A stretch of 64,000 bases of DNA, taken from an uncultured Phascolarctobacterium sp. (lineage in GTDB: Bacteria; Bacillota; Negativicutes; Acidaminococcales; Acidaminococcaceae). The stretch lies in the NCBI GenBank assembly GCA_900545535.1, contig UQZN01000003.1, forward strand, positions 78,564 to 142,563, written 5' to 3'. The translations under genes were made by a program, and so were the position numbers. The notes under the pieces are model-generated. The model was not told the DNA's origin and searched no databases. It saw nothing but the letters and a program-made list of their open reading frames with translations. Below, piece by piece: positions 17,027 to 25,287 of the stretch. Every line of letters starts with the position of its first letter. Positions within the stretch are counted from its first letter, which is position 1.

Positions 17027-17587
17027 TCAACGCTCCTGCTCCGGCCAGAAATATCCTTCCTGCATCCTCGCCAGTTTTTTGTTGTAGATCGAATAGCCTT
17101 GCCCCAGCCAGGGATAAGCTTTGGTCTTTTCTATAAATTTTTGCTCATAATCAGCAAAAGAACCTATCACTTTTGCAGGAACGCCGCCCACAATGGAATT
17201 TGCGGGAACGTCTTTGGTAACGCAGCTGCCGGCGGCGATGATAACATTATCGCCAACAGTGACATCATACATGATCAGGCTGTTGCTCCCGATCAGGACA
17301 TTACTGCCGATAGTTATTTTACCTACTCGCCTGATATGCCTGTCCATGTTGTTTTTGTACAAGATAACATCACCAAAAATATCGTGAGTAATAAACCTTA
17401 CGCCGGAAGCAACTTTTACATTGCTGCCAAAGGAGAGCAAATGGGGTTCTACACCGAAGTTGAAGATTTGAAAATAGCATCCTTCACCCTGAGCATGAAA
17501 ATAGCCTGTTTTTTTACAATATGCCGCCCGCTTGCCGCCATCCCGCAGCAGAAACAGCCTTAATAATTGTAAGTATCTTTCAAACAT
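17027..17587 (-). CDS. Hexapeptide-repeat acyltransferase (xenobiotic/CatB-like family)
   Basis: 186 residues. Left-handed beta-helix repeats run from about 60 to 150 (FGSNVKVASGVRFITHDIFG, then KITIGSNVLIGSNSLIMYD, NVIIAAGSCVTKDV), closing with NSIVGGVPAKVIG. His in ITHDIFGD is the expected catalytic base. These enzymes O- or N-acetylate sugars. It overlaps the PglC gene start-to-stop by 1 nt and is separate from the PglD-like enzyme, so the operon has two acyltransferases of the beta-helix class plus two GNAT-like ones. Confidence 0.85.
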   Translation of the reverse strand: MFERYLQLLRLFLLRDGGKRAAYCKKTGYFHAQGEGCYFQIFNFGVEPHLLSFGSNVKVASGVRFITHDIFGDVILYKNNMDRHIRRVGKITIGSNVLIGSNSLIMYDVTVGDNVIIAAGSCVTKDVPANSIVGGVPAKVIGSFADYEQKFIEKTKAYPWLGQGYSIYNKKLARMQEGYFWPEQER

Positions 17588-18192
17588 TATTTATTCCCCT
17601 TAAATTCTTCCATGGTGACTGAGGTTGCCGATGAGATGCCTTCACGCCCGAAAACTTTCATTACCGTCTGGAAGATGATCTTGCAGTCGCCGAAAAAGGT
17701 GATGTTTTTGACATATTCCAGGTCGTAGCAGAATTTTTCTTCCCAGGTGATGACGTTGCGGCCATTGACCTGTGCCAGGCCCGTTAGTCCCGGTCTTACA
17801 TCATGGCGATGCTTCTGCTCTTCGGTATACCGCTCTAAATATTGGACTAACAAAGGCCTTGGCCCCACTATGGACATGTCGCCTTTTAAAATGTTCAGCA
17901 GTTCGGGAAGCTCGTCGATAGACGTTGACCGTAAAAACTGGCCGAATCTGGTCAGCCTGATCTCGTCAGGCAAAAGATTTCCATTTTCATCTTTTGCATC
18001 CGTCATGGTGCGGAATTTTAAAATTCCGAAGATCTTCTCGTTTTTGCCCGGCCGCAGCTGTTTAAAAAATATCGGTGAACCCAGCTTGATGTGTATCAAA
18101 AACGCTGTTAAAATCAGCAATGGCGATAAGATGACCAAAGCCAGAAGCGATAAGATGATATCTAAGATTCTTTTTATAAAATTTTTATACAT
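17587..18192 (-). CDS. pglC: PglC-like phosphoglycosyl transferase (bacillosamine phosphate to Und-P)
   Basis: About 201 residues, the minimal monotopic phosphoglycosyl transferase. A re-entrant N-terminal helix (FIKRILDIILSLLALVILSP) is followed by PIFFKQLRPGKNEKIFGILK, the catalytic Asp-Glu dyad in SIDELPELLN, and GPRPLLVQYL. The tail (FGREGISSATSVTMEEFKG) resembles the end of Campylobacter PglC. It would transfer a phospho-sugar, probably an acylated bacillosamine, from UDP to undecaprenyl phosphate. The ATG at 18192 is used because GAGGAA is 4-6 nt upstream; a longer reading overlaps the aminotransferase. Confidence 0.9.
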   Translation of the reverse strand: MYKNFIKRILDIILSLLALVILSPLLILTAFLIHIKLGSPIFFKQLRPGKNEKIFGILKFRTMTDAKDENGNLLPDEIRLTRFGQFLRSTSIDELPELLNILKGDMSIVGPRPLLVQYLERYTEEQKHRHDVRPGLTGLAQVNGRNVITWEEKFCYDLEYVKNITFFGDCKIIFQTVMKVFGREGISSATSVTMEEFKGNK

Positions 18193-18202
18193 GGCTTCCT
18201 CT

Positions 18203-19477
18203 TCATTCAAAACAGCTTTTTATGATCTCAATGATCCTGTCCTGCTCCTGCGTCGTCATTTTGTTATCGCTGGGCAAGCACAAACCCCGCTCAAAAATAT
18301 CACCGGCCACATCATCGAGATAGCCGTTTTGAGCAGTCTCATCACTATTGATGCAGGATGCGGCATTTTCTCTGCCGCTGCCCGAGCGGGTAATAAAATC
18401 ATTTATTTTATATAGGGGCTGCATGTGCATGGGTTTCCAAATGGGCCGCCCTTCAGCATTCATCGCCGCTAAAGCTTCCAAAATTTCTGTAGGACATGTT
18501 TTTCCTTTTTCGCTTAGATAAAGTGTTTCCCTTTCACTACATACTTGTTTGCACATGGCTTCGGGGTCAATAAGCAGACAGCTTAACCAGTAGTTGGGCC
18601 GGCTGTTGACCGCATCAAATGGATTCATTTTGACAGGCAAATTTTTAAAGCCCTTTTTATAACGCATGTAGATCGCCTTTTTTTGGGCGATATGTTCTTC
18701 TAAATAAGGCAGCTGACCACGCACGACGCCTGCGATAACATTACTCATGCGATAGTTATAACCAAGTTCTTCATGCTGATACCATGGTGCGTTTTCACGG
18801 GCCTGGGTCGACCACTTGCGCACTTTATCGGCTGCTGCTGCGTCGTCTGTTAAAAACATTCCACCGGACGAACCGGTGATGATTTTGTTGCCATTAAAGG
18901 AAATAGCGTTATAGTTACCAAAAGTTCCCGTCTGCACACCTTTATAAGCCGCCCCCAGTGATTCGGCAGCGTCTTCTATGATAACTGCGCCATGTTTATC
19001 ACAAACGGCTTTGAGTTCATCCATCTTTCCTGGGCTGCCGTAAAGATGGGCCAGAACGACAACCTTTACCTCTGGATAAAGTTCAAAAGCCTTTGCCAAT
19101 GCTGCAGGGTCTATATTCCAGGTATCATATTCGGCATCTATAAAAACAGGTGCACCGCCTTCATACACGACCGGGTTAACTGTGGCGGCAAAAGTCATAT
19201 CGGAGCAAAAAACCTTGTCGCCGTTTTGCACACCGGCCAATTTGACTGCCATATGCAAAGCCGCAGTACCGGAGGCAAGGGCAACGGCATATTTGCAGCC
19301 AAGTTTTTCGCATAGCAGCCGTTCCACTGCGTTGATATTTTCACCAACAGTAGACATCCAGTTAGTTGCATAAGCTTCCTGCATATATTTAAGTTCTTCT
19401 CCGTGCATGGTAGGCGAACTGAGCCATACTTTCTTTGTCAGCGGAGAAAACTTCTTTAGAACATTCTCTTTCAACAA
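18203..19477 (-). CDS. pglE: PglE-like DegT/DnrJ/EryC1 aminotransferase
   Basis: 424 residues, PLP-dependent. It starts like PglE (WLSSPTMHGEELKYMQEAY), has the GTAALHMAVKLAG cofactor region, DAAESLGA (Asp to pyridine N) and SFNGNKIITGSSGG with the Schiff-base Lys. It would convert the 4-keto-6-deoxy UDP-sugar from the dehydratase to a 4-amino sugar with glutamate. An unusual insert of about 20 residues (RSGSGRENAASCINSDETAQ) precedes the C-terminal GLCLPSDNKMT. Start is TTG behind GAAGGTG; an adjacent TTG is equally possible. Confidence 0.9.
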   Translation of the reverse strand: MLKENVLKKFSPLTKKVWLSSPTMHGEELKYMQEAYATNWMSTVGENINAVERLLCEKLGCKYAVALASGTAALHMAVKLAGVQNGDKVFCSDMTFAATVNPVVYEGGAPVFIDAEYDTWNIDPAALAKAFELYPEVKVVVLAHLYGSPGKMDELKAVCDKHGAVIIEDAAESLGAAYKGVQTGTFGNYNAISFNGNKIITGSSGGMFLTDDAAAADKVRKWSTQARENAPWYQHEELGYNYRMSNVIAGVVRGQLPYLEEHIAQKKAIYMRYKKGFKNLPVKMNPFDAVNSRPNYWLSCLLIDPEAMCKQVCSERETLYLSEKGKTCPTEILEALAAMNAEGRPIWKPMHMQPLYKINDFITRSGSGRENAASCINSDETAQNGYLDDVAGDIFERGLCLPSDNKMTTQEQDRIIEIIKSCFE

Positions 19478-19509
19478 AAAACACCTTCTAATCTATTGGT
19501 AATCTGCCC

Positions 19510-21354
19510 TTACTTTTTAAAAGCATCTCTGTTGGGCGTATAAGTAGGTACTATCTCCTGCAATTTTCTTACAACTGCGTCACCTTCGGTGATCTGTAAA
19601 ATATCGACTATCTGCCTTTGTAATTCTGCTTTATCAACGTCTTTTATTTTGGCTGTAAATATTTTACTGTGTGTAGTTTTTTCGGTACCATCTTCAGCGC
19701 TCAAAAGTTCTTCAAACAGCTTTTCACCGGGTCTTAATCCGGTTATTTTTATTTCTATATCTTTATCGGGTATAAAGCCCGATAATTTTATCAAATCTTT
19801 GGCAAGATCATAAATCCTTACAGGTTTTCCCATATCAAGTACGAATACCTCTCCACCTTTCGCCATTGCTCCGGCTTGAAGTACCAATTGGCTTGCTTCA
19901 GGAATAGTCATAAAATAACGTTTCATTTCTGCATCTGTAACAGTTACTGGTCCTCCTTTGGCTATTTGTTTTTTAAACAGTGGTATTACACTGCCCCTGC
20001 TGCCAAGTACATTACCAAAACGCACTGCCACAAATCTTGTACTGCTTTCTTTATTCATACTTTGCACAAGCATTTCAGCAACTCTTTTGGTACAACCCAT
20101 AACACTAGTTGGATTCACTGCTTTATCCGTAGAGATCATTACAAAGGTTTCAACTTTATGTTTGGCAGCTGTTTCTGCTATTACTTTAGTTCCTAAAATA
20201 TTGTTTCGCACTGCTTCAGCTGGTTGGTATTCCATTAAAGGCACATGTTTGTGGGCTGCGGCGTGAAACACTACTTGAGGTTTAAAATAGTCCATTATAG
20301 CGTTAATTCGTTCTTCATCTCTAACATCTGCTATAATGGGCACTTTTTTTAGTTGGGGATATTCTAAATTCATATCCTGCATTATTTCATAAATGCTGTT
20401 TTCTCCTTTACCAACGAGAAGCAATTTACGAGGATACATTTTAGCAACTTGACGCACAATCTCGCTGCCAATGCTGCCACCAGCACCAGTAATAAGCACT
20501 GTTTTCCCTGACAAGTACTTTGCAACGGCTACGTTATCCAATTCCACCGGATCTCTGCCTAGTAAGTCTTCAACATCAACAGGGCGTAATTGACTTACGC
20601 TCACGCTGCCTTCTATGATTTCATATACTCCAGGTAAAATAGTTAATTTGCAGCTTGTTTTTTTACAAATGTTGATAATTTCTTTGATATTTTTTCCTTT
20701 TACTGAAGGCATGGCTATAATAATTTCATCAATTTCATAGTTGTCGGCAAGCGCTGCTATATCGTCTCTACTGCCTAATACTTTTGTACCAACCATATAT
20801 TTTCCTATTTTTGTTTTATCGTCATCAATAAAACCAATAACTTGTCTTTTACCTATATGATACTGATTTAATTCCCTAAGAAGCAGGGCACCGGCATCAC
20901 CTGCGCCAACTATCAATACTTTGTCTTTTTTACTTAATATAAATTTATGTTTGGATTTATTAATAAAACAACTGTAGATTCTAAAGGACAATCTACTGCC
21001 GCCAACAAATAAAACAAGAATCGAAGCAGTAAAAATATATAAAGAACGTGGTAACGCCAAATCTATATAAATAGAAATTCCATACCAAGACAAAGCTGCA
21101 ACAATATTTGCAGCAACGATGGCAACAAGTTCTATGCTGCCAGCATAACGCCATACTCTACCATATAGTTTAAAAACAAAATATACTACCAAATGCACAG
21201 CTACTGCTATAGGTAATTGTGAGATAAGCATTTCAAGATATTTTTGGGCGATTTCAGTATCTTCAAAACGTATATAAATACTAAAAAATGCAGCACTTAT
21301 AATACAGATGGTATCTAAAACTACAACCAAAAGCGGCAATAACAAATATCGCAA
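19510..21354 (-). CDS. pglF: PglF/WbpM-type UDP-GlcNAc 4,6-dehydratase, membrane anchored
   Basis: 614 residues. Four hydrophobic helices occupy the first ~120, then a first Rossmann motif (LIVGAGDAGALLLREL) and a second, catalytic one (VLITGAGGSIGSEIVRQ). The active-site stretch STDKAVNPTSVMGCTKR has Met where extended SDRs carry Tyr, as in PglF/WbpM, and keeps the Lys. It makes UDP-4-keto-6-deoxy-GlcNAc, first step to bacillosamine. First gene of the operon, TTG start behind GGGGATGAG, with a leader of about 225 nt from the homopolymer-containing promoter. Confidence 0.9.
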   Translation of the reverse strand: MRYLLLPLLVVVLDTICIISAAFFSIYIRFEDTEIAQKYLEMLISQLPIAVAVHLVVYFVFKLYGRVWRYAGSIELVAIVAANIVAALSWYGISIYIDLALPRSLYIFTASILVLFVGGSRLSFRIYSCFINKSKHKFILSKKDKVLIVGAGDAGALLLRELNQYHIGKRQVIGFIDDDKTKIGKYMVGTKVLGSRDDIAALADNYEIDEIIIAMPSVKGKNIKEIINICKKTSCKLTILPGVYEIIEGSVSVSQLRPVDVEDLLGRDPVELDNVAVAKYLSGKTVLITGAGGSIGSEIVRQVAKMYPRKLLLVGKGENSIYEIMQDMNLEYPQLKKVPIIADVRDEERINAIMDYFKPQVVFHAAAHKHVPLMEYQPAEAVRNNILGTKVIAETAAKHKVETFVMISTDKAVNPTSVMGCTKRVAEMLVQSMNKESSTRFVAVRFGNVLGSRGSVIPLFKKQIAKGGPVTVTDAEMKRYFMTIPEASQLVLQAGAMAKGGEVFVLDMGKPVRIYDLAKDLIKLSGFIPDKDIEIKITGLRPGEKLFEELLSAEDGTEKTTHSKIFTAKIKDVDKAELQRQIVDILQITEGDAVVRKLQEIVPTYTPNRDAFKK

Positions 21355-21586
21355 ATTTTCTCATCCCCATATCACATACATTAAAATTACCGATATATAG
21401 TAATTTTTCACTTCTAATCAGAAATAATGTTTTCATCAAACAAATTCTATTATCTTCACTTAAAACAGGAGCGCAGACAAAAAATATTTTGTATATTTAT
21501 CGTATTGAGGTATTTTAAATTTTATTTAGTTCACTTTTACATTTTATCCTTAAAATACTTTTTTGTTTCAAATAATTTTAATTAGA
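21355..21586 (-). other. AT-rich leader of the glycan operon
   Basis: No coding sequence, no JUMPstart/ops core and no clear terminator are visible between the promoter and pglF. It is strongly AT-rich compared with the genes around it, and is long enough for a regulatory leader, but I see no defined structure. Confidence 0.4.
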
Positions 21587-21615
21587 ATTATACCACACGA
21601 GTCCCCCCCCCGCAA
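21587..21615 (-). promoter_or_regulatory. Promoter of the glycan operon with G9 homopolymer in the spacer
   Basis: On the minus strand TTGCGG, exactly 17 nt, TGG-TATAAT. The -10 is perfect and has an extended TGn. The spacer contains seven of the nine consecutive G (plus-strand C9 at 21603-21611); the other two form the end of the -35. Gain or loss of one G changes spacer length directly, the known mechanism of promoter phase variation in other bacteria. Confidence 0.7.
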
Positions 21616-21666
21616 GACATTTACAAATAAATGAATCAAACTTATTCTGGTCTTGCTGTTACTTTT

Positions 21667-21693
21667 GCATCGCTCTCTACGCGATCGCGATGC
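21667..21693. repeat. Inverted repeat GCATCGC/GCGATGC upstream of the glycan promoter
   Basis: Seven-base arms separated by 13 nt, the interval containing a further GCGATCGC palindrome. It lies about 50-80 nt upstream of the -35 box, between the terminator of the next operon and the promoter. It could be a regulator-binding site; no T tract follows, so it is not a terminator. Confidence 0.4.
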
Positions 21694-21737
21694 TTAGCTG
21701 ACGCGATACCAGTTCGCAAAACCCCGACGGACATAAA

Positions 21738-21768
21738 AAAACAACGTCGCTTTCAGCGACGTTGTTTT
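21738..21768 (-). terminator. Rho-independent terminator of the efflux/Lar/envelope operon
   Basis: Fourteen-base arms (aaaacaacgtcgct and complement) around a 3-nt loop with T runs on either side, about 30 nt past the GT39 gene stop. Likely works in both directions. Confidence 0.92.
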
Positions 21769-21800
21769 AATTTACGTTCGTTAAAATATTTTATTGATTT

Positions 21801-23351
21801 TTAATATTTTTCCAGCAAATAAATATCACCAAGTTCTGTGATCTCATTCAAATGTTGAAGTTTATTCTGATCTTTTAAACGGCGCAGCTCCAAACCACGC
21901 ACCAAAATATATTTTGTATCGGGAGCATTTAAAGCCGCTGCCAGATCATTGCTTTTAGGTCTCACTTCCAAGCCAGGCTCACCTGTATAATACATAAATC
22001 CTGGCCTTAAAAACTTATCCACATAAACTGGTTTCTGCTGATCACACCTGGCCTGATAAACTTTGGCGATCTCTTTAACACTAAACCTGTTAGCTACCAT
22101 TGGCAGAAGGAATGAAAATGCAATCACCATCGTCAAAACACCAGTAACTACATGCAGCCAGGCAGCAAAACTGATATCCCGATAATACCAAAGTGCCCAA
22201 ACGATACTCACCCCCAAAATAAAGGTCACTGTACCCAGCACTATACCGCCAAAGGCAACTTCAGGCAGTTGCTGACCACCGATGACCCACCCTACTGTCA
22301 GCAGTAAAAACATTATTCCGCTGCCCAAAATCCAGGACCAGCGGATACCATAATTTTCTTTTTGCATTCTGGCAATATTCCAACCGATCATAATCGCCAG
22401 CGCCGGAAACATAGGTAAAATATAGGAAACCAGTTTCGTCTTGGATACAGTAAAAAATATCAGTACAAAAAGCCACCAGATATTCACGAACAACATTTTC
22501 CCAAGATCATCAGACCGGCTGTCTGTGATCGACGCTTTGACAGACTGCAGCAGTAATCCCGTCCAGGGAAATAGTCCCAGCACTATAACAGGGAAATAGT
22601 ACCACCACAAAACTCTGGTAGGATGCTCGGGCGTCGTAAAGCGGGTCAGATTATGAAAGCCTAAAAAGGTATTGATAAATTCCATCCCATGCACTTGATA
22701 CATTAAATAGTACCACGGTGCGGCAATCAAAAAATATAATAACAGGCCCCGCACACAGTGCATTTTTAAAATAAGGCGCCACTGTCCGGTGCAGAGAATA
22801 TGCAGAAAGATTATCGCACCCGGAAAAACTATGCCGATCGGGCCCTTGGTTACTGTCGCCAAAGCCATACACACATACATCAGCCAGTATTTTTTATGCA
22901 AATAACATAATAAAGCTCCTGTCAGGAAAAAGAGCAGCGTCGTATCTGTCACTGCCGCTTTGCCAAGATAAAAAAACTGTACAGAGGTCGCTAAAACAAG
23001 GGCCGACCAAAAACCGGCTTTTTCGTTAAAAAGCCTGGTCACCGAACAATACAGCATTATTACCGTCAAAAAAGCCATCACTGCCGCAGGAAAACGCGCG
23101 GCAAACTCGCTGTCGCCGAAAACGTGCATTGAACCAGCCACAAGCCAGTAATACATAGGTGGTTTATCGAACCAATATTCATTATAAATGCGCGGTGAAA
23201 GATAATCATTAAATTGAATCATCTCCCGCGCAGTTTCAGCATAGACAGGTTCATCCGGATCGAGCAGCGGTATACTGCCCAGACCGAAGAAGATATTGAA
23301 GGCAACTATGATTGCTAAAACGAGCAGGCTTCCCTTCTCGATCCTATTCAT
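21801..23351 (-). CDS. ArnT-like glycosyltransferase family 39 membrane protein
   Basis: 516 residues with about a dozen hydrophobic helices and a C-terminal soluble part. The first periplasmic loop has the GT39/ArnT signature DPDEPVYAETAREM, whose acidic residues bind metal and polyprenyl phosphate, and YWFDKPPMYYWL follows. Such enzymes move a sugar from undecaprenyl phosphate to lipid A or another envelope acceptor on the outer face of the inner membrane. It overlaps the epimerase gene by 8 nt and ends the operon at a terminator. Confidence 0.88.
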   Translation of the reverse strand: MNRIEKGSLLVLAIIVAFNIFFGLGSIPLLDPDEPVYAETAREMIQFNDYLSPRIYNEYWFDKPPMYYWLVAGSMHVFGDSEFAARFPAAVMAFLTVIMLYCSVTRLFNEKAGFWSALVLATSVQFFYLGKAAVTDTTLLFFLTGALLCYLHKKYWLMYVCMALATVTKGPIGIVFPGAIIFLHILCTGQWRLILKMHCVRGLLLYFLIAAPWYYLMYQVHGMEFINTFLGFHNLTRFTTPEHPTRVLWWYYFPVIVLGLFPWTGLLLQSVKASITDSRSDDLGKMLFVNIWWLFVLIFFTVSKTKLVSYILPMFPALAIMIGWNIARMQKENYGIRWSWILGSGIMFLLLTVGWVIGGQQLPEVAFGGIVLGTVTFILGVSIVWALWYYRDISFAAWLHVVTGVLTMVIAFSFLLPMVANRFSVKEIAKVYQARCDQQKPVYVDKFLRPGFMYYTGEPGLEVRPKSNDLAAALNAPDTKYILVRGLELRRLKDQNKLQHLNEITELGDIYLLEKY

Positions 23352-24282
23352 TACTCTCCTGCTTTCCCCTGTTTACATAATCATGGTAGGTTTTTTGGAT
23401 ACCTTCTTTTAACTGCATTTGCGGCGTTACGCCAAGTATCGTCTTCAGACGTGCATTAGACAAGGCCGAACGAAAAATATCGCCCTGACGTGCGGCTGCA
23501 TAACGAACTTCTATCTTATCCTCAGCTACTTCGGCAAATGCTTCCAGCAGCTGATTAACTGATGTTTCATATTCTGTCGCCACATTGATAGTTTGATAGC
23601 CTGTAGCGAGTAAGCCTGCTTTAAGCGCAGCGGCAACATCCCCGGCATAAACAAAATCCCGGGTCTGTTCACCATTACCATAGACCGTAACCGCTTTGCC
23701 GGCAGCCAGAAGCTTGCAGAAAATACTGACCACGCCTCCTTCTCCGCCCTCGCCCTGACGTTCGCCATAAACATTGGCAAAGCGAAAAACAACTGTATTG
23801 ATACCATAAAGCTCGTGATAAACACGCAAGTAATGTTCTGACGTCATTTTGGTGATCCCGTAAAACGACATTGGCATTAAAGCAAATTCTTCCTGTAACG
23901 GCACGCTTTCATTATTGCCATATACTGCCGCACTGGAGGCAAATAAAACTGTTTTGACCTGGTACTTACGGCAATTTTCCAACACATTGATCAAGCCTGC
24001 TAAATTGATTTCGCAATCTTCATCAGGGTGTTCGATAGAATAAGGCACCATTGTCTGCGCGGCCAAATGTACGACTGCGTCAAAGCGTTCGGCCTTGAAT
24101 AATGCCTCGATTTCCTGCGAGCGTATATCCGCGACGACAAGTTTCATCCCCTGAGGGACGTTTTCTCTGAAACCGCTTGAAAGATTATCTAAAACTACGA
24201 CTTCATAATTTTTATCATTATGTAACAGCTCCAATAAATGCGAACCGATAAAGCCAGCACCGCCGGTAACTAAAAGTTTCAT
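23344..24282 (-). CDS. NAD-dependent nucleotide-sugar epimerase (GalE-like)
   Basis: 312 residues of extended SDR. N-terminal VTGGAGFIGSHL binds NAD; ASSAAVYG supplies Ser and FYGITKMTSE Tyr/Lys. ANVYGERQGEGGEGGVVSIF is the usual substrate-side loop. It probably epimerises UDP-glucose, UDP-GlcNAc or a uronic acid at C4. It overlaps both neighbours by a few bases, so it is made with the ArnT-like transferase and the UPF0104 protein. Confidence 0.88.
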   Translation of the reverse strand: MKLLVTGGAGFIGSHLLELLHNDKNYEVVVLDNLSSGFRENVPQGMKLVVADIRSQEIEALFKAERFDAVVHLAAQTMVPYSIEHPDEDCEINLAGLINVLENCRKYQVKTVLFASSAAVYGNNESVPLQEEFALMPMSFYGITKMTSEHYLRVYHELYGINTVVFRFANVYGERQGEGGEGGVVSIFCKLLAAGKAVTVYGNGEQTRDFVYAGDVAAALKAGLLATGYQTINVATEYETSVNQLLEAFAEVAEDKIEVRYAAARQGDIFRSALSNARLKTILGVTPQMQLKEGIQKTYHDYVNRGKQESNE

Positions 24283-25286
24283 TCCTGATCTTCACCCTTC
24301 TTAAGATTTTTCATAGATAGAACATTCGCACCAAAGGCACGTATAGAAACGACTGCCCCTAACAAAAAGGGCAGATATTCGGCTGTAAAGCGCCACAAAA
24401 CTGCCATGATACCGACAAGGCCGCCTGGCAGCAGTTCGGAAAACAGGACGACAAAGCCTGCCTCGGCGACACCAGAACCGCCCGGTGTCGGTGAAAAATA
24501 CAGCACCAAATTCAGCAGCACCATACGCCCCATGACCTGCAGCCACTCAAATTTAATATTCATACCCATAAAAAACATTGGTACAGTAGCATAAATGCAC
24601 AATAAACTGAGTCCTGATTCGATAAAAGCCCGCATTACCTTCAAGGGACTTTTACCCATAATAAAAGAGGCCTGTTTAAATTCTTTATACCAGATAAAAC
24701 ACTTACGCCTGAAATCACGCGAGAAATTATTCGTCAGCCCAATGATCCAAAACTCCGGGTATCTGGTACGCATCAGCAATACTGCCGCAATCGGCAGAGA
24801 AACAAACAAAACTGATACTATGGTAATAACGCTGGTCGGCATCCAGTCAACCAAAGCATGATCGCTGTGCAGTACAAAGGGTACTAATAAAATCAGAAAA
24901 GTAATCGACATGATCGTGCGCACAAAAACAACGACCGTTGCCTTTGCCACCGGCACGCCCGCCTTACGCATGAACATGATCTGGGCCACAGCTCCGCCGC
25001 TGGCCCCCGGAGTTACCAGCGCCAGAAAATAGTTGCTCAAAACGACGTTTATCACTTGCCTGATAGTCAGCTTTTCATCGGTCACTTCCGCTAGGGTCAT
25101 CAACCGCAAGCCGTCAAAAACAAGGCCCAATCCTAAAATGCCAAAAGCCGCAGCAATACACCACGGTTCAAACATTGTCAGATATTCCAACGCTCTTATA
25201 TCAAATGTAAAATAAATAACTGCCGCAGAAATAGCAATAACAAAAACAAACATCCATAGCAATCTGCGGATCAATTTTCTGTGCAT
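24279..25286 (-). CDS. UPF0104/LPG-synthase-TM family membrane protein
   Basis: About 335 residues with some eight membrane helices. The conserved ALVTPGASGGAVAQI and PTPGGSGVAEAGFVVL glycine-rich turns identify the UPF0104 (AglD/YbhN, lysylphosphatidylglycerol synthase membrane domain) family. Members have been linked to flipping or transfer of lipid-linked groups; function here is inferred. The ATG at 25286 follows GGTGGG and the upstream TGA directly; a TTG five codons earlier is less likely. Confidence 0.85.
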   Translation of the reverse strand: MHRKLIRRLLWMFVFVIAISAAVIYFTFDIRALEYLTMFEPWCIAAAFGILGLGLVFDGLRLMTLAEVTDEKLTIRQVINVVLSNYFLALVTPGASGGAVAQIMFMRKAGVPVAKATVVVFVRTIMSITFLILLVPFVLHSDHALVDWMPTSVITIVSVLFVSLPIAAVLLMRTRYPEFWIIGLTNNFSRDFRRKCFIWYKEFKQASFIMGKSPLKVMRAFIESGLSLLCIYATVPMFFMGMNIKFEWLQVMGRMVLLNLVLYFSPTPGGSGVAEAGFVVLFSELLPGGLVGIMAVLWRFTAEYLPFLLGAVVSIRAFGANVLSMKNLKKGEDQE

Positions 25287-25287
25287 A

